The notes beneath the pieces were generated by a model. The model was given only the letters and a program-made list of their open reading frames with translations. It made no database searches and was not told the origin of the DNA. The translations under genes were made by a program, and so were the position numbers. A DNA stretch of 64,000 nt from Apium graveolens (Eukaryota; Streptophyta; Magnoliopsida; Apiales; Apiaceae): positions 86,282,079 through 86,346,078 of the forward strand of contig NC_133653.1 in the NCBI RefSeq assembly GCF_009905375.1, in the 5' to 3' direction. This document shows, one piece after another, positions 36,741 through 49,243 of the stretch; the first letter of the stretch is position 1, and every line of letters begins with the position of its first letter.

Positions 36741-39700
36741 GTGCAGGGAAATAGAAAGAATCTTTGGTATCTGGATAGTGGTTGCACAAGGCACAGGACT
36801 GGAGATTCTACCCTGCTCACTGACTTCAAGGAAAGAGATGGCCCAAGTATTACTTTTGCAGATGACAATAAAGGTTATACTGTGAGATATGGCTTGATTT
36901 CAAAAGACAATGTCATTATTGAGGAAGTTGCCCTAGTGGATGGTCTCAAGCATAATCTGTTGAGTATCAGCCAGCTTTGTGATAAGGGCAACTTAGTCAC
37001 TTTCAATTCAGAAGCCTGTGTTGTGACAAAAAAAGAGCAACAAAGTGGTTCTCACTGGAGTGAGAAAAGGAAATGTGTACTTAGCTGACTTCAACTCATC
37101 AAATGCAAAATCAGCCACTTGTCTTCTCAGTAAAGCAAGATGAAAGTTGGCTTTGGCAAAAGAAGCTGTCCCATCTAAACTTCAAGACCATGAATGAGCT
37201 TGTCAAGAAAGAACTGGTTAGAGGTATTCCTCAAGTGGAGTTTACTAAGGATGGACTGTGTGATACCTGCCAGAAAGGAAAGCAGATCAAAGCATCATTC
37301 AAAAAGAAGCTTGATTCAACAATTGAAGAACCTTTACAATTCTCACACATGGATTTTTTTGGACCAGTCAATGTGTTGTCCATCTCAAGAAAAAGATTTT
37401 TCCTAGTAATTGTGGATGATTTCTCAAAGTTCTTTTTGACATATTTCCTAAAGTCAAAAGATGAAGCTAGTGAAATCATCATCAATCACATAAAGCAAAT
37501 CAATAATCATCCTGATTTTAAAGTAAGAAGAATCAGGAGTGACAATGGAACTGAGTTCAAGAATTATGTGATGAGATCATTTTGTGAAGAGAATGAGATT
37601 ATGCATTAGTTTTCTGCAGCAAGAACTCCACAAAAAAATGGAGTAGTGGAAAGAAAGAACAGATCTCTTATTGAAGCTGCAAGGACAATTCTTGAAGAAT
37701 CAAAGTTACCTACATACTTTTGGACTGAAGCTGTGATGCTACACTCAAAATATCTCTTTGGTAAATCAAGCAAAGTGCATGAAACCCTACCAATTGTTCA
37801 AGAATAGGAAGCCAACTCTAAATTTTCTTCATGTCTTTGGCTGCAAATGTTACATCTTAAGGAATCAAACTGATCAACATGGAAAGTTTGATGCTAAAGC
37901 AGATGAAGGAATTTTTATTGGATATGTTGTGGGAAAGGCATATAGAGTATACAATCTAAAACCAATATTGTTATGGAATCTGTACATGTTGTGTTTGATG
38001 ATAAAAAGATTGAAGGACAGCAAGATGGAGATTTCCATGAAAGCCTCAAGTTTGATAATATGGAGATGGTTAGCGATGACAGTGATGATGAAAGTGATCA
38101 AAAAATAGTGACTTAGGATAATGCAAAAAAATCTACAACTAATGAAGCACATAATTTAACATCTGTCGAGTTACAAAATGCTTCATCCATCGGGAGACAA
38201 TCGGCCTTATTCGTCGGGAGACAATCAGCTTCATCCGTCGAGATACAAAGTGCATCATCTGTCAGAACAATGAAAGAAGCTGAGAGTGAAAACAGATCAC
38301 CTACAGAAAGTACCCCTTTCTCAAATCAAAGATTCACAAACTCAGGGGGAGTTTCTAATAATCAAAACTCAGTCACACATCAAGACAACAATGAGGCCTC
38401 TTCATCTAGAGCTAATGTACCTCAACAAAGAAAATGGAGTAAAGATCACCCTTTTGAGCTCATCATTGGTGATGCATCTTCTAGAGTTCAAACAAGGAAA
38501 TCAACTCAAGAAGAATGTCTATATAGCAGTTTCCTATCTAAGGAAGAACCAAAGAAGGTAGAATAAGCTTTATTGGATCCTGATTGGATTTTAGCTATGC
38601 AGGAAGAGCTAAACCAATTTGAAAGGAATAAGGTATGGAAGATGGTACCCAAACCTAAAGAAAAGAATCCAATTGACACCAAGTGGGTATTCAGAAACAA
38701 GATGGATAAAAATGGCAAAGTGGTCAGGAACAAAGCTAGATTGGTTGCTAAGGTCTACTGTCAACAAGAAGGAATAGATTTTGATGAAACTTTTGCTCAT
38801 GTTGCAATATTTAATGCCATCAGAATTTTCCTAGCCTATGCAGCTCATGCCAATTTCAAGGTCTATTAAATGGATGTCAAAAGTGCCTTTCTGAATGGAG
38901 CTTTGGAGGAGGAAGTCTATGTAAGTCAACCTCCTGGTTTTGAAGATACAAATTTTCCATTATATGTCTACTATCTCTTGAAAGCACTTTATGGACTGAA
39001 GCAAGCACCTAGGGCCTGGTATGATATTTTATTAAAGTTTCTTTTGGAAAATCACTTCACAAGAGGTACTGTTGATAAAACTTTATTATTTAGATATGTT
39101 AATAGCTCTAGTATACTTGTTCAAATTTATGTAGATGATATTATATTTGGCTCGACAGATGAAAAACTTTGTAAAAAGTTTGCCAAACTGATGCAAAGTA
39201 AGTATGAAATGAGCATGATGGGAGAACTAACTTACTTTCTTGGTTTACAAGTTAAGCAAGTTAGTGATGGAATATTCATTAGTCGAACTAAATATATTCA
39301 TGATCTTTTAAAGAAGTTTGATCTAATGGATTGCACATCTGTAAAAACTCCCATGGCCACTGCAACTAAGCTTGAATTAAACAGTACTGAAAAGTCTGTG
39401 GATATTTTAAGCTATAGGGGCATGGTTGGCTCACTTCTGTATTTAACAGCTAGTAGGCCAGATATAATGTTTGCTACTTATCTTTGCGTTAGATTTCAGG
39501 TTGATCCTAGAGAATCTCACTTAGTAGCTATAAAGAGAATTTTCAGATATCTCAAGGGAACTCCAAAACTTGGCATTTGGTACCCTAGAGATTCTGGTTT
39601 TGATCTAACTGGTTGTTCAGATGCAGATTATGCAGGTTGTAAAATAGACAGAAAAAGTACAACAGGAACCTGTCAATTTCTAGGGAACAAGCTGGTGTCC

Positions 39701-40072
39701 TGGTTCAGTAAAGAGCAAAATTCAGTTTCCACTCCTACAGTTAAAGCTGAATATATTGCTGCTGGTAGTTGCCGTGCACAGATTTTGTGGATGAAAAACC
39801 AATTATTGGACTATGGTCTACAAGTGGACATAATTCCCATTTTTAGTGATAATACAAATACAATTGCAATCACTGAAAATCCAGTACAGCATTCAAGAAC
39901 AAAGCACATAGACATCATGTACCACTTCATTAGGGAACATGTGATGAATGGTACTGTGGAACTTCATTTTGTTCCAAGCGAAAAGCAGCTTGCAGATATC
40001 TTTACCAAGCCACTTGATGAATCCACCTTTTCAAGGTTGGTAAGTGAGTTAGCTATGCTTAATTATTCTTGA
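36741..40072 (+). pseudogene. Copia-C pol: protease, integrase, RT, RNase H, with stops and frame changes
   Basis: Protease: WYLDSGCTRHRTG, catalytic D-S-G (36741-37088). Pre-integrase: HLNF...CDTC (37140-37280). Integrase core: HMDFFGP, RSDNGTEF and PQQNGVVERKN, so the D,D,E set is present although a TAG interrupts it at 37607. A linker with repeated ASSVEIQ-like peptides lies at 38159-38265. [15 protein letters not shown] (38573-38869), then one in-frame TAA before MDVKSAFLNG, and QIYVDDIIFGS with the YVDD centre. RNase H: CSDADYAGCKIDRKST, KAEYIAAG, and the end QLADIFTKPLDE. Ty1/copia order (integrase before RT) is clear. The last 400 codons (38870-40072) are open. Confidence 0.88.
38159..38265 (+). 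repeat. Motif copies within the copia-C integrase-RT linker
   Basis: Five copies of CATC(C/T)(A/G)TCG(A/G)G about 20-24 bases apart, read in frame as repeated peptide (ASSIGRQSA, ASSVEIQSASSV). The same DNA motif fills the LTR U3. Confidence 0.75.
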
Positions 40073-40163
40073 ATCATTTCAGATATGTTTGCAAGTTATA
40101 ATGCAGCCAGAAACTTAATTGATTTTTCTACTGTGGATGAAATTTTGGCTAAGTCAAAATTTA

Positions 40164-40374
40164 CATCCCGACGGATGCTTTTTATCCATCGAGTTTGATC
40201 ATCCGTCGGAATATTATTTGTTAATAAAATCAATTACTTTTCTGGATTATTTTATAACCCGATGGATAATTGTTTTACTCTCATCCATCGAATTGTCTCA
40301 ATCTTAGCCGTTAAAACTCTGCACATTATTCATCGGGTATACTTACAGTTTTTAAGTATAACACGACGGATAAT
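40164..40374 (+). repeat. Copia-C internal motif array upstream of the env-like ORF
   Basis: Seven copies of CCCGACGGATG / CATCCRTCGRG in both orientations within 211 bp, in the untranslated gap between RNase H and the env-like ORF. Confidence 0.85.
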
Positions 40375-40480
40375 TGATAGAATTTTGACAATTTATTTAT
40401 TTTTAAACGGCTATTTTGGGCTATTTTGATTGGTTACTTTATTTCACTTTATCATTTTTGACAGTTTATTTCTGAGATAG

Positions 40481-40488
40481 TATAAAAG
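40481..40488 (+). promoter_or_regulatory. Candidate internal TATA box for the copia-C env-like ORF
   Basis: TATAAAAG, 107 bp after the motif array and 106 bp before ATG 40594, with a CT-rich leader between. Promoter use is inferred. Confidence 0.55.
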
Positions 40489-40593
40489 CAGAATTCATTT
40501 TTACACTATTCTTTTATCATTCTCAAATCAATTGCACTAGCTTCTTTCTTCTCAAAAGCAAATACTCTCTCTGCAAATTTCCATACTCTAACA

Positions 40594-43500
40594 ATGGCAC
40601 CAGTAGTCAAAATCATGTCCCAATATGGATTTATCTATGAAAAGAACAATTTCGTAAATCTTGTGAACAAGGTGATTCCACAATCTGGAGACTTTCACAA
40701 GATGATGGACTTTGTGAAGAGCTGTAAACTCAGTTATGCTATGCTGGAATCACCCACAATCTACTATGAAGTTGTGGAGGAGATATGGACAACTGATGTG
40801 TACCTATCTTCTGACAAGACCATAACTTTCTCTCTTAAAGGTAAGCAGTTCTGCATCAATAGTGACATTATCAAAGCATGTTTAAAATTCCAGATAACGC
40901 TGCTACTGTTCCACACACTGATGATAATTTAGTTACCATGTTAAATTCTATGGGCTATGCACTTTATACCTCTAAGCTAAGTGAGACTAGGAGGCTAGGT
41001 CTTAGAAAGGAATGGAGCTATCTGTGTGATGTGGTAACTAAGATATTTTCTGGTAAAGTGAGTAATTTTGACTCTGTTAACATTTCCATGCTTAACATGC
41101 TTTAGATGCTAGTTACTGATAAGTACTTTAACTTTAGTGACTTGATCATGTTTGAGTTAGGTTATAAGTTATAGGAACTTAATAAGAGAGGTAAAAGTGT
41201 CTGTTATGCTAGATATTTTATGTTGCTTGCTAACCATCTTATTGAGAACATTTCTGTTGAGAACCCAACCAACAAACTGAATTGTTGGGTTCAAGGAAGG
41301 AGGATTATTGCAGATCTAAACAGAGCAAGTCACCATAAAGAGGTTCCCTTCTTCTACTTTCCAATCATGGAGGGCCCACAGGTAAGCGAAGTAAGCACCA
41401 CTGTCTCCACTCTTCCAACCTCATAAATTTCTTTGCCTTCAAGTATAGCTATGGCATCTGTGTCAATAACCCAACAGATGCCTACCCAAGCTACCAAAAC
41501 AATAACTTCAAAACCCAAAACAAAGAAAGCCCCCTCTGGTTTCTCTCAAAAGAAATCAGTTGTAAAAACTACCCTAAGAGGGGAGTGTGAAGGAGAGTGA
41601 GTTAGGTGAGGGACATGGTGAAAATCAAAGAAACCCTAAGGATAAGGATGGTGAGATTAGTGTATCCAAACCTAGCCATACCACAGTTTCCCAACAAGCT
41701 CTGGTTGTTAATAAGGAAATTAGCTCAATTCTAGTTTCATCCTCCCAAAAGGATGTTACTATTGAAACAAGCTCCCAACCAGGAGCACATGCCAAGAGGG
41801 TTAGGGACACCAGTTCACCACAGACTTATGCCAGAAAGAGAAGATCTAAAACCCTTGGGGATGCACAGGGAACACACACAATGCAAACTGGAGCTAAAGA
41901 CTCAGTCACTATACCATCTCAAAGTCAGCTTGATGTGGCTCCAATAAATGTGGAGTCACATCCAAAATCATTAATCATTGAAGTACCTGAAACACCAAAT
42001 TCACCCACACACTCACTGGATGTAGACATGATTCATACATCACTTCCAAATTCTCCATATTTAATTTTCTTGGAGAAGCCAAAAATCCAAGCAAGTGAGC
42101 ATCATCTTTTAGATGATTTGTTGGATCACTTGTCAATTCTTTCTGAGTCTATTGAGACATCTGTGCCCAAATTTTCATCAATCTGCACAGAGTCCACAAT
42201 ATTCTTCACTCCAAACTCATTCATTTCTTCTATCCCGGTGGATATTATTCATCCATCGAGTAGTGATTGTATCCCGACAGATGTGCCTAACAACAGTCAT
42301 CCGTCGGTTAGCCAAACTACTATCCCGATGGATGTTCCTCATCCGTCGGTTCATTCTGCACAACTTCAAATCCCAACAATTATCACAAGTGCAGATGATC
42401 TAGTAGTAGTACAATCACTCCTAGGACTGAGGGAAGGGAGTGAATTGAGTGAGAGGCTGAGTTGCTCCCAGGCAAAAGGAGAGGAAATGAGTGAACAAAT
42501 GCAAACCATTTCTTCAGGTCTGGAAAAAGTGAGTGAGGGGAGTCCCACCTCAGATGGTGAAGGTGAGGGTGTGAGGGTAGGAAGCCAACGAGAGCCCTTG
42601 ATGCAAGAAAATAGAGATAATGAGAGAAATACAGGTACAGGAGTGATAAGGATGAACACCATTTCAAGTGAGTCAATGAATGTCAGTGATACAGAAAGGG
42701 GGAGACTATTGCAGCAAGAATATCAAGTTGTTATAGATTCTATCTCCCTAGATGTTGAGACATTTACTCACCCTATTTCATCTTATCAAACTCTAGGTGG
42801 ACAGGACAATGAGGAGGCTGAAAAGATGCTTAACCTAGTGTATACAACTGCTTCTCTACAAAGGGCAAAATATGCAATCAATGCTATGCCATCTACCAGC
42901 ATGAGCATAGGGGGAGATGCAGAAATTCCTACCAGGATGCTAACCAAAGAGTATTCATACTCACATCTCCAATCCATATTAGTTAAGCTCATTCATGACA
43001 CCCAATCAGCCATTCAAACATCTACAAGTGCCAGCACAAAAAGGTTACTTACTGCACATCTTGAAGCTCTACAACTGCACAAAATTCAGGCTCTCTGACA
43101 CAGTCAAAGTGTGGATGAAATGAAGCAAGAAATCTCTGAGGCCAAATAGGATGTCATAGCAAGGTTGGATGCTAGACTTCCTGGAACCACCATGACTGAG
43201 ATAGTTGAGAAATTGAGGAATGAAGCTGATTTAAATAGAAAGGTTGAGGCCATGGACTCTAGATTATCTGATGTGGAGAAGTCAATGGCCAAAATACTTG
43301 CCAATCAGGAAGCTCAGACTGCTCCAACAGTTGGTGGCTGCTCAACTCCCTTCCACTCAACAACTTGATGCTAACAAAAAGGGGGAGAAAGGTTCATCAA
43401 GTGAGGGGGAGAAACAGCTCAACATTCAAGTCAACAAAGTAATTGGTCCAGCAATTGCTTTCACTAAGCCACCAACTATGGATATCATTGATCTCATCAA

Positions 43501-45056
43501 TCTAGCAGGAGCAATGTTGGAATCTGACAAACTGTAAAAAAATTAATGTAGAAGCAGCTGAGAAGGAACTAGATGAAAAATGGAAGAAAATTGATGCTGA
43601 TATTTAGAAGAAATTTGGTCAGCTACAGAAGCCAGACAAGACTTTTCATCACCATTCTCAAGTTAAACATATCTCAGTGCATGAAATGAGTCTAGGCAAC
43701 TTGGAAAAAGGCCAAACTTCATGCATCAAATCTCCAAAAGCTGATATGATTCTGAAGCCTAAAAGAAACTACTCTAAATTCTCAGACAAAAACCCTATGG
43801 ATCTTTTGTTTGAGACACCTTGTCCAGATGAAAAGAAGCTGCTGGGAAGGTCAATTACATTTTACAAAGATCCATGTGATTCAGTTTAAAAGAGGAGAAT
43901 TGCCAAGTTCTATAGGAATGGCAAAGAGATATGTGTGGTGGTTGGACACCCTCTATTTGTAGAAGCTAAGAAGGAAGAAAAATAAAGGATAAAGCAAGAA
44001 AAGAAGCAGGCTACTCTAGATGCTAAGAAGCTCAAACAAAAGAAAGAGCAAGCTGCTATCTTGGCCAAACTTCAAGCTGTCAAATCTACAACTGAAATGT
44101 CTGAAAAACCACCTATGATAACTGAAGCTTAGAATCAAAAAATTCAAAATGAAGCCCTACAGAAAATAAGATTCAGATACAAGCTTCATTCTAAGAGAAA
44201 ATTGGACTTTAGTGATGAGGAAATGGAAGACTACATTCCCAAACAGTCTACAACTTCAACTCAGACATCCAAGCCCTCCGTGGTACATGAAGAATTCAAG
44301 GTGGATCCAACTAAGAATTTTCATGGTGAGCCTATTATTCCCAAGGATGAGCCATTAGACTGGGAAATTCTGCCAATTCCTGAACTCAACTCACCTATCT
44401 TCAACAAGTCAAAGAAGACAAAGATAAGAGCAACCAAGAAAAACAAGCCTGTAACTCTTAGATCCAAGACCCTAATCAAATCTCAACCCACAGTCAACAA
44501 GAAGGATCTCTTATACATCTGTGACATGAAGGAGTTTTCTGATATAAACCTCTACTTGGATGAATTGGAAAAAGTAAGAGGGATTGATGTTTATAGACAT
44601 CTTCCTGAAAGACTAGTGTTCAAATACAAGGGAGGGAAATAAATCACTTGGCCACTTCACAGGATTCTTCAAGAAAGTTAATCTGTACTGATAAAGGTCT
44701 ATTCATCCTTCAAGAAGAACTTTGGATTTAATATGACTGTAAGGAGAATAGTCCTAAAGAAGATTGAAGAGCTAAGGAGTAATACAGCCAAAGATACACT
44801 TCCAAAACCTCTATCTATTCCCTTCACATGAAAGAGAGTGCATTTGAGGCCTTATTGGCTAATGGAATTCATGGATGATAAGGGAGTTAGAAGATTCTTC
44901 AGACTGGATGACCAATTGAGTATCTCTAGCAATGAGACTCTATTTGAAATGCAAGAAATGCTAGATCTATCTGAAGCTGATGAACTTGAATTCCACAGAT
45001 AACTCCGGAATCAAATAGAGGAAAACAACAAGAAGCTTGGGAAGAAATTCAGATAA
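40594..45056 (+). pseudogene. Copia-C env-like ORF, broken
   Basis: Starts ATG 40594; the N-terminal domain (40594-41430, one frame change near 40890 and in-frame stops at 41103 and 41172) matches the copia-B domain. The longest open part (41587-43098) is Ser/Pro/Thr-rich, with a bipartite basic cluster (KRVRD...ARKRRSK at about 41795-41855) and a repeated IPxDxxHPS peptide at 42234-42352. Next come a coiled coil (43180-43330, VEAMDSRLSDVEKSMAKIL), a Lys-rich helix (43960-44080) and a C-terminal domain (44330-45056) with a (V/R)RFFRLDDQ pattern. About 1,490 codons in total. No signal peptide or membrane segment seen, so 'env-like' is positional only. Role unknown. Confidence 0.75.
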
Positions 45057-45274
45057 TCAAGGAAATAAACATATCTGCTCAGAGTAGAGGAGCACCTTGA
45101 TAATTATTGTGAGAACTCTTTGTACACTTTGCTTTGTTCAATTTTCAATAAATTATGTAGCACTTATCAGTTTTAGCTACTACTTTTTAATCTGTATTTT
45201 TTTGGGTGTTTTGTTATCATCAAGTTTCTCTTAATTTATGGCTATAATTCCACTAGATATAAATTGGGGGAGAT
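45057..45274 (+). other. Copia-C 3' untranslated gap ending in the polypurine tract
   Basis: Untranslated sequence after the env-like stop. The last 12 bases (about 45263-45274, ATTGGGGGAGAT) are the PPT. Nothing else is recognised. Confidence 0.85.
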
Positions 45275-46358
45275 TTTTAAGAATATGTTGTAAACTTGAT
45301 GTTAAGTTAACAAAATACCTTAATAGATTTAACTTAGTAAATTTTGTAGTACTCGACGAATGATCAAATATAGTCCCGACGGATGAACTTTATAGTCCCG
45401 ACGGATGAACTTTATAGTCCCGACGGATGACAAACTGACATCCATCGAGTGAGCATCTTATGTAACAAATAAGAATTATAGCACATTTATGCAAGCAACA
45501 TTGTGTAGATTTTGTAGAATTATGAGTCATGTTGACTACTAGTGGATATACATAATATGGTGACTAATTGTAAATATAAGATATTTTGTAATTCTATATA
45601 AATGAAATGGAGTCAAGTGACATAAAAGACTCCCGACAGATGATCTAAAAGACTCCCGACGGATGATCAACAAAGTTCCCGACGGATGACAGGCATGACG
45701 AATGATCAAATTCAAATAGCTGTTGACAGTGACAACACAGTCACATGCGTTGGGTGTTTGTAAAAGGAATGTGGCAGCCTATTAAGGAGGAATTTGAGAA
45801 CAAAGAAGCATTACCATTTCCATGTAATTGTGAAGATATTCAAAGATGCTGGAATAGAGTAGTGAAGTAGCATGTAGTTAGACTAGATATGTTTTGTTTT
45901 ATTATTCTGTCTTATTATCATGTAAACTTGGTGATATATAAACCTACGACTTTGGTATCATCTCTTTCTGATCCTAGAAAATGTCGGAAAAAACCTAGAA
46001 CAATTAACTAAGCAAACCTATTTTCTGAGAAACAAATCAAGTTGTATTCTGTAAGCATTTCTCTGTAGTTTAGTTGTTCAAACTTGTAAGCAGCTGTGAG
46101 TTATTCAAAAGCTTCACAGGGTTCTCATTTGATATATATATATAATTCTGGTGGATACTTTCAAATCCACTAGAAAGTTTTAAAAGCTTGAGTTTTTATT
46201 ACTTAGTGTTTTGATTTTTATCATTCTTTTATCTCGCACCATTGCTAATCAAACACTGTTATGTTTATCAAGTTAGAACTTTCTTTAAATTTGAAAAAGT
46301 AGCCAGAATTACATTCAACCCCCTTCTGTAATTCTTGTTGTATTGTTAGGGAATAACA
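45275..46358 (+). repeat. Copia-C 3' LTR (1084 bp)
   Basis: Pairs with 33268-34301. It starts TTTTAAGAATATG (terminal G lost), has one extra CCCGACGGATGA copy near 45415, and a replaced block at about 45943-45998 not found in the 5' LTR. Ends GGGAATAACA; GCTGC follows. Confidence 0.92.
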
Positions 46359-46363
46359 GCTGC

Positions 46364-49243
46364 TGATCAGTCACGTACTAACCCCGAGCAAGGCTCCCAG
46401 CTTTGCTCTATATACTGAATCCAAGGAACATATTGGCCTATTATGATCATGAATCTGGTCCACATTTATAAAACCATCCAATTTTAAAATGATTCAATAT
46501 AATAATCACTGTAATTCAATAAAACAAAATCATAATTAACATTGATAAAACATTTATCTCGGAGCACAAGACATTTTATAAGTATCACCAAGGTATATCA
46601 AGGTATATATATGAAGAATGGCTTCAAGCCGGTTGAAGAATCAGGTACTGATGAACAATGGTTCAATAATAAAACATGGTATACATCTTTGATGTTATAG
46701 GGTATTATAGGGTATATAAGCTTCTGTATGCTCAAGTAATTATGTTTCAATATTTGGTTATGGTGTGTAGGTATTTGTGGAGTAATATTATATTCGTATG
46801 GTTTAATATCTGGGAAATCAACCGTCGGTGGTGTACAAGAAATAAAGCTTACAGCTCAAGTTCAATGATATAATCATGGTTCAAGGTTGAATAGTGTAAA
46901 GCGCTTGCAATATAAAACAAGATTTATTTTGAATACCAGCAACATGTTATGAGAAAGTCCAGAAATATTTGTAATATATCTCGAAGAAAGGTTCAGAAGT
47001 ACATGCCTTTTCACAGATGATTTCCAACCTTAATTGTACTCATCTAACAGTTCTACTCATCAATCACTTTCCTTCTATTTCTATGCCTTGCTTCTATTCA
47101 TCGATCACTTGCTTCCTTTTTCTACACTTCAGTTCTATTTACTGATCACTTATTTTCTTTTCTATGCCTCTCTTACTCTGCTAGGCATCACAAGTATCTT
47201 TCAATATTCAATCTCATATTATTCTAATCGTCACATAGACGTCGTAAGCTTCTATCTACCCCATGTTTTACCCAAATCTGATTTACGGATTGAAAGTTAT
47301 GACCAAAACCGTCAAACAATAATCACATAGGCATATAACACATCAATCATGTAGCACGTAGCACGTAGCACATAGCATGCAAGATATTCAATCAAAATAA
47401 TTTTTCCAAAGAAGATTCGGGGTTAAAATGATTTTCTAGATATTTAATACGAATTTTTTAATATTTTTCGGAATTAAAACGGGTCTCTGAGTCATTTTAT
47501 AATAAAATAATAGGGTCTGAACACCCGAATATGACTTTAGAATGATTTAATAATAAATATCGAGTCTTGAAAATAATTTAAAATAATATTTTAAAACTCG
47601 AAACTATTTTTCGAAATTTTTAAATCCAAATAAGTAATTAAATCTAATTAAATAATCAATTAATAGTTAAATTAATTGACTAATTAAATAATTAATTATC
47701 AACTAAAATTAATTAATTAAATAATTAAGATTTATTTTTAACTTAAAAATAATTTTCAGAAATTGAATAATGAATTTTGGAATATTAAATAATTAAAAAT
47801 CAATTTCTGAAAATATTATTAAAAAGAAAATACATTTTATGAAAATATTTTAATAGAAATCTAATTTTTTGAAATTTTTTTAAACAGAAATCCAGATTTT
47901 ATAAATTTCTAAAACCAAAATATTAAGTTTACAAATCAGGGAAAACTTCAGGGTACTAAAGGGTAATTTTTTTCCCCCGTCGTCTTCCCCGAGTTCAGCT
48001 CCGGTTGCCGGCCGCCATTAACGGCGGCCACAAAGCTTTTTCGGCATGCCACAAACTGCCCAGAAACTTATAATATTAGCAGCATTTGTTTATTTCAACG
48101 CCAGGAATCCAAATATGGGATTAAAATCTTCAAATATCACAAAGTTTGGCCGGAACGATCGATTAAAAATATTGCCGCCGGCGAGGTCATTTTTCCGGCC
48201 ACCCCTTTCCAGGAATCGTCTGTTAAAACCAATGGTACCGTTCTATTCGTCTTTGAACGATCTACAACTTGGTATAATCAATTTTAACTTATAACCCCAA
48301 ACAAGGAAGTACCCAAATTTTAATTAAGAACATTCAAAGCTATAAACTCTAATTTAACAATCTGAGAATCAAACATCAATTTAAACATGTTATTGAACTC
48401 CAAATTATTCATATAATAAACCAAAATGACCAGGAAGAAAAGATCTACATGATTCATGCATCAAATCACACAAACAATATCAAGAACAAAAATTCCTATT
48501 TTAATCGTTAAATAATTCGAATTAGAACAATTAAATAATAAAATCACCTTGATTTCTATACTGAAATGGATGATTAATTATGAAAGAACTTTTCGAGAGC
48601 TTCGATTTGATATATGGCACGTTCGAATCGGAGTTCGATAACGCCTTCGAATCCTCATTTGATTATGAAGAATGCGATGAATTTTAAAGTTTTTCTCTCG
48701 AAATTATATAGTTTTACTGTTTGCAAATGATTATCTGTTCAAAATACAATACTTTATTGGCTATTAATATTTATGGAATATTAGTACGTGTTGGATCAAA
48801 AAATAAGTTTCTTAGCCGCTATGTAACTGCAAAAACGATTCGATCGGAAAACGTTTTGGATAAACATCATCCTGTTTTGGATAAGCATCGAAAGTTTTGG
48901 ATAATTATCAAAACCGGGCTTTTATAAAACACTTTATACAAAGATAATGTTATCGAAATGATAATCGTATCGAAAATTTTGTATCGGGCCGCGCACGGGT
49001 CAAACCGTAATCCGGATCGAAAAAGTCAAAACACGGAAAATGTCCAGAATTTTCAGATTAGGGTAGAAATGGGTTTACGGAAGAGTTTCTAGACATAATA
49101 AAATTAACATACATATACTTTACCACATATAAATTTCCACATATCAACACCAATCATCAGATAATTCACCAAAAATCACATAATAATCACATAATAATCA
49201 TTTATCGATAAAAATAATTACACGCTATGTCCCGGATATTACA
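46364..49243 (-). repeat. G2 5' LTR, second part
   Basis: Continues the LTR interrupted at 33267; the GCTGC at 46359-46363 is the duplicated target. Ends GGATATTACA on the plus strand (minus start TGTAATATCC). It holds a GC-rich patch near 47980-48240 in otherwise AT-rich DNA. No gene is supported inside. Confidence 0.85.
48010..48029. other. GC-rich inverted repeat in G2 LTR
   Basis: GGCCGCC, six-base loop, GGCGGCC: a perfect 7-bp stem made only of G and C, in an AT-rich surround. Confidence 0.7.

Larger units (their letters stand above)
33268..46358 (+). mobile_element. Copia-C: SIRE-like Ty1/copia element, complete in structure, broken frames
   Basis: 13,091 bp flanked by GCTGC (33263-33267 and 46359-46363). 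Order: 5' LTR, PBS, gag, protease, integrase, RT, RNase H, motif array with TATA box, env-like ORF, PPT, 3' LTR. All pol domains are present, but with several stops and frame changes. LTR lengths differ (1034 and 1084 bp) and the 3' LTR starts TT instead of TG, so the insertion is not recent. Confidence 0.93.
11280..49243 (-). mobile_element. G2: Tekay-like Ty3/gypsy element, split by copia-B and copia-C
   Basis: The host element of the nest. Its own pieces are 11280-11815, 27706-33267 and 46364-49243; the 3' LTR lies left of the window. Minus-strand order: 5' LTR (start TGTAATATCC, end GGGCGTCACA), PBS with one mismatch, gag start, gag knuckle, integrase, PPT. Removing the inserts gives an internal region of about 5.58 kb. 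All coding parts are decayed. Confidence 0.85.
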
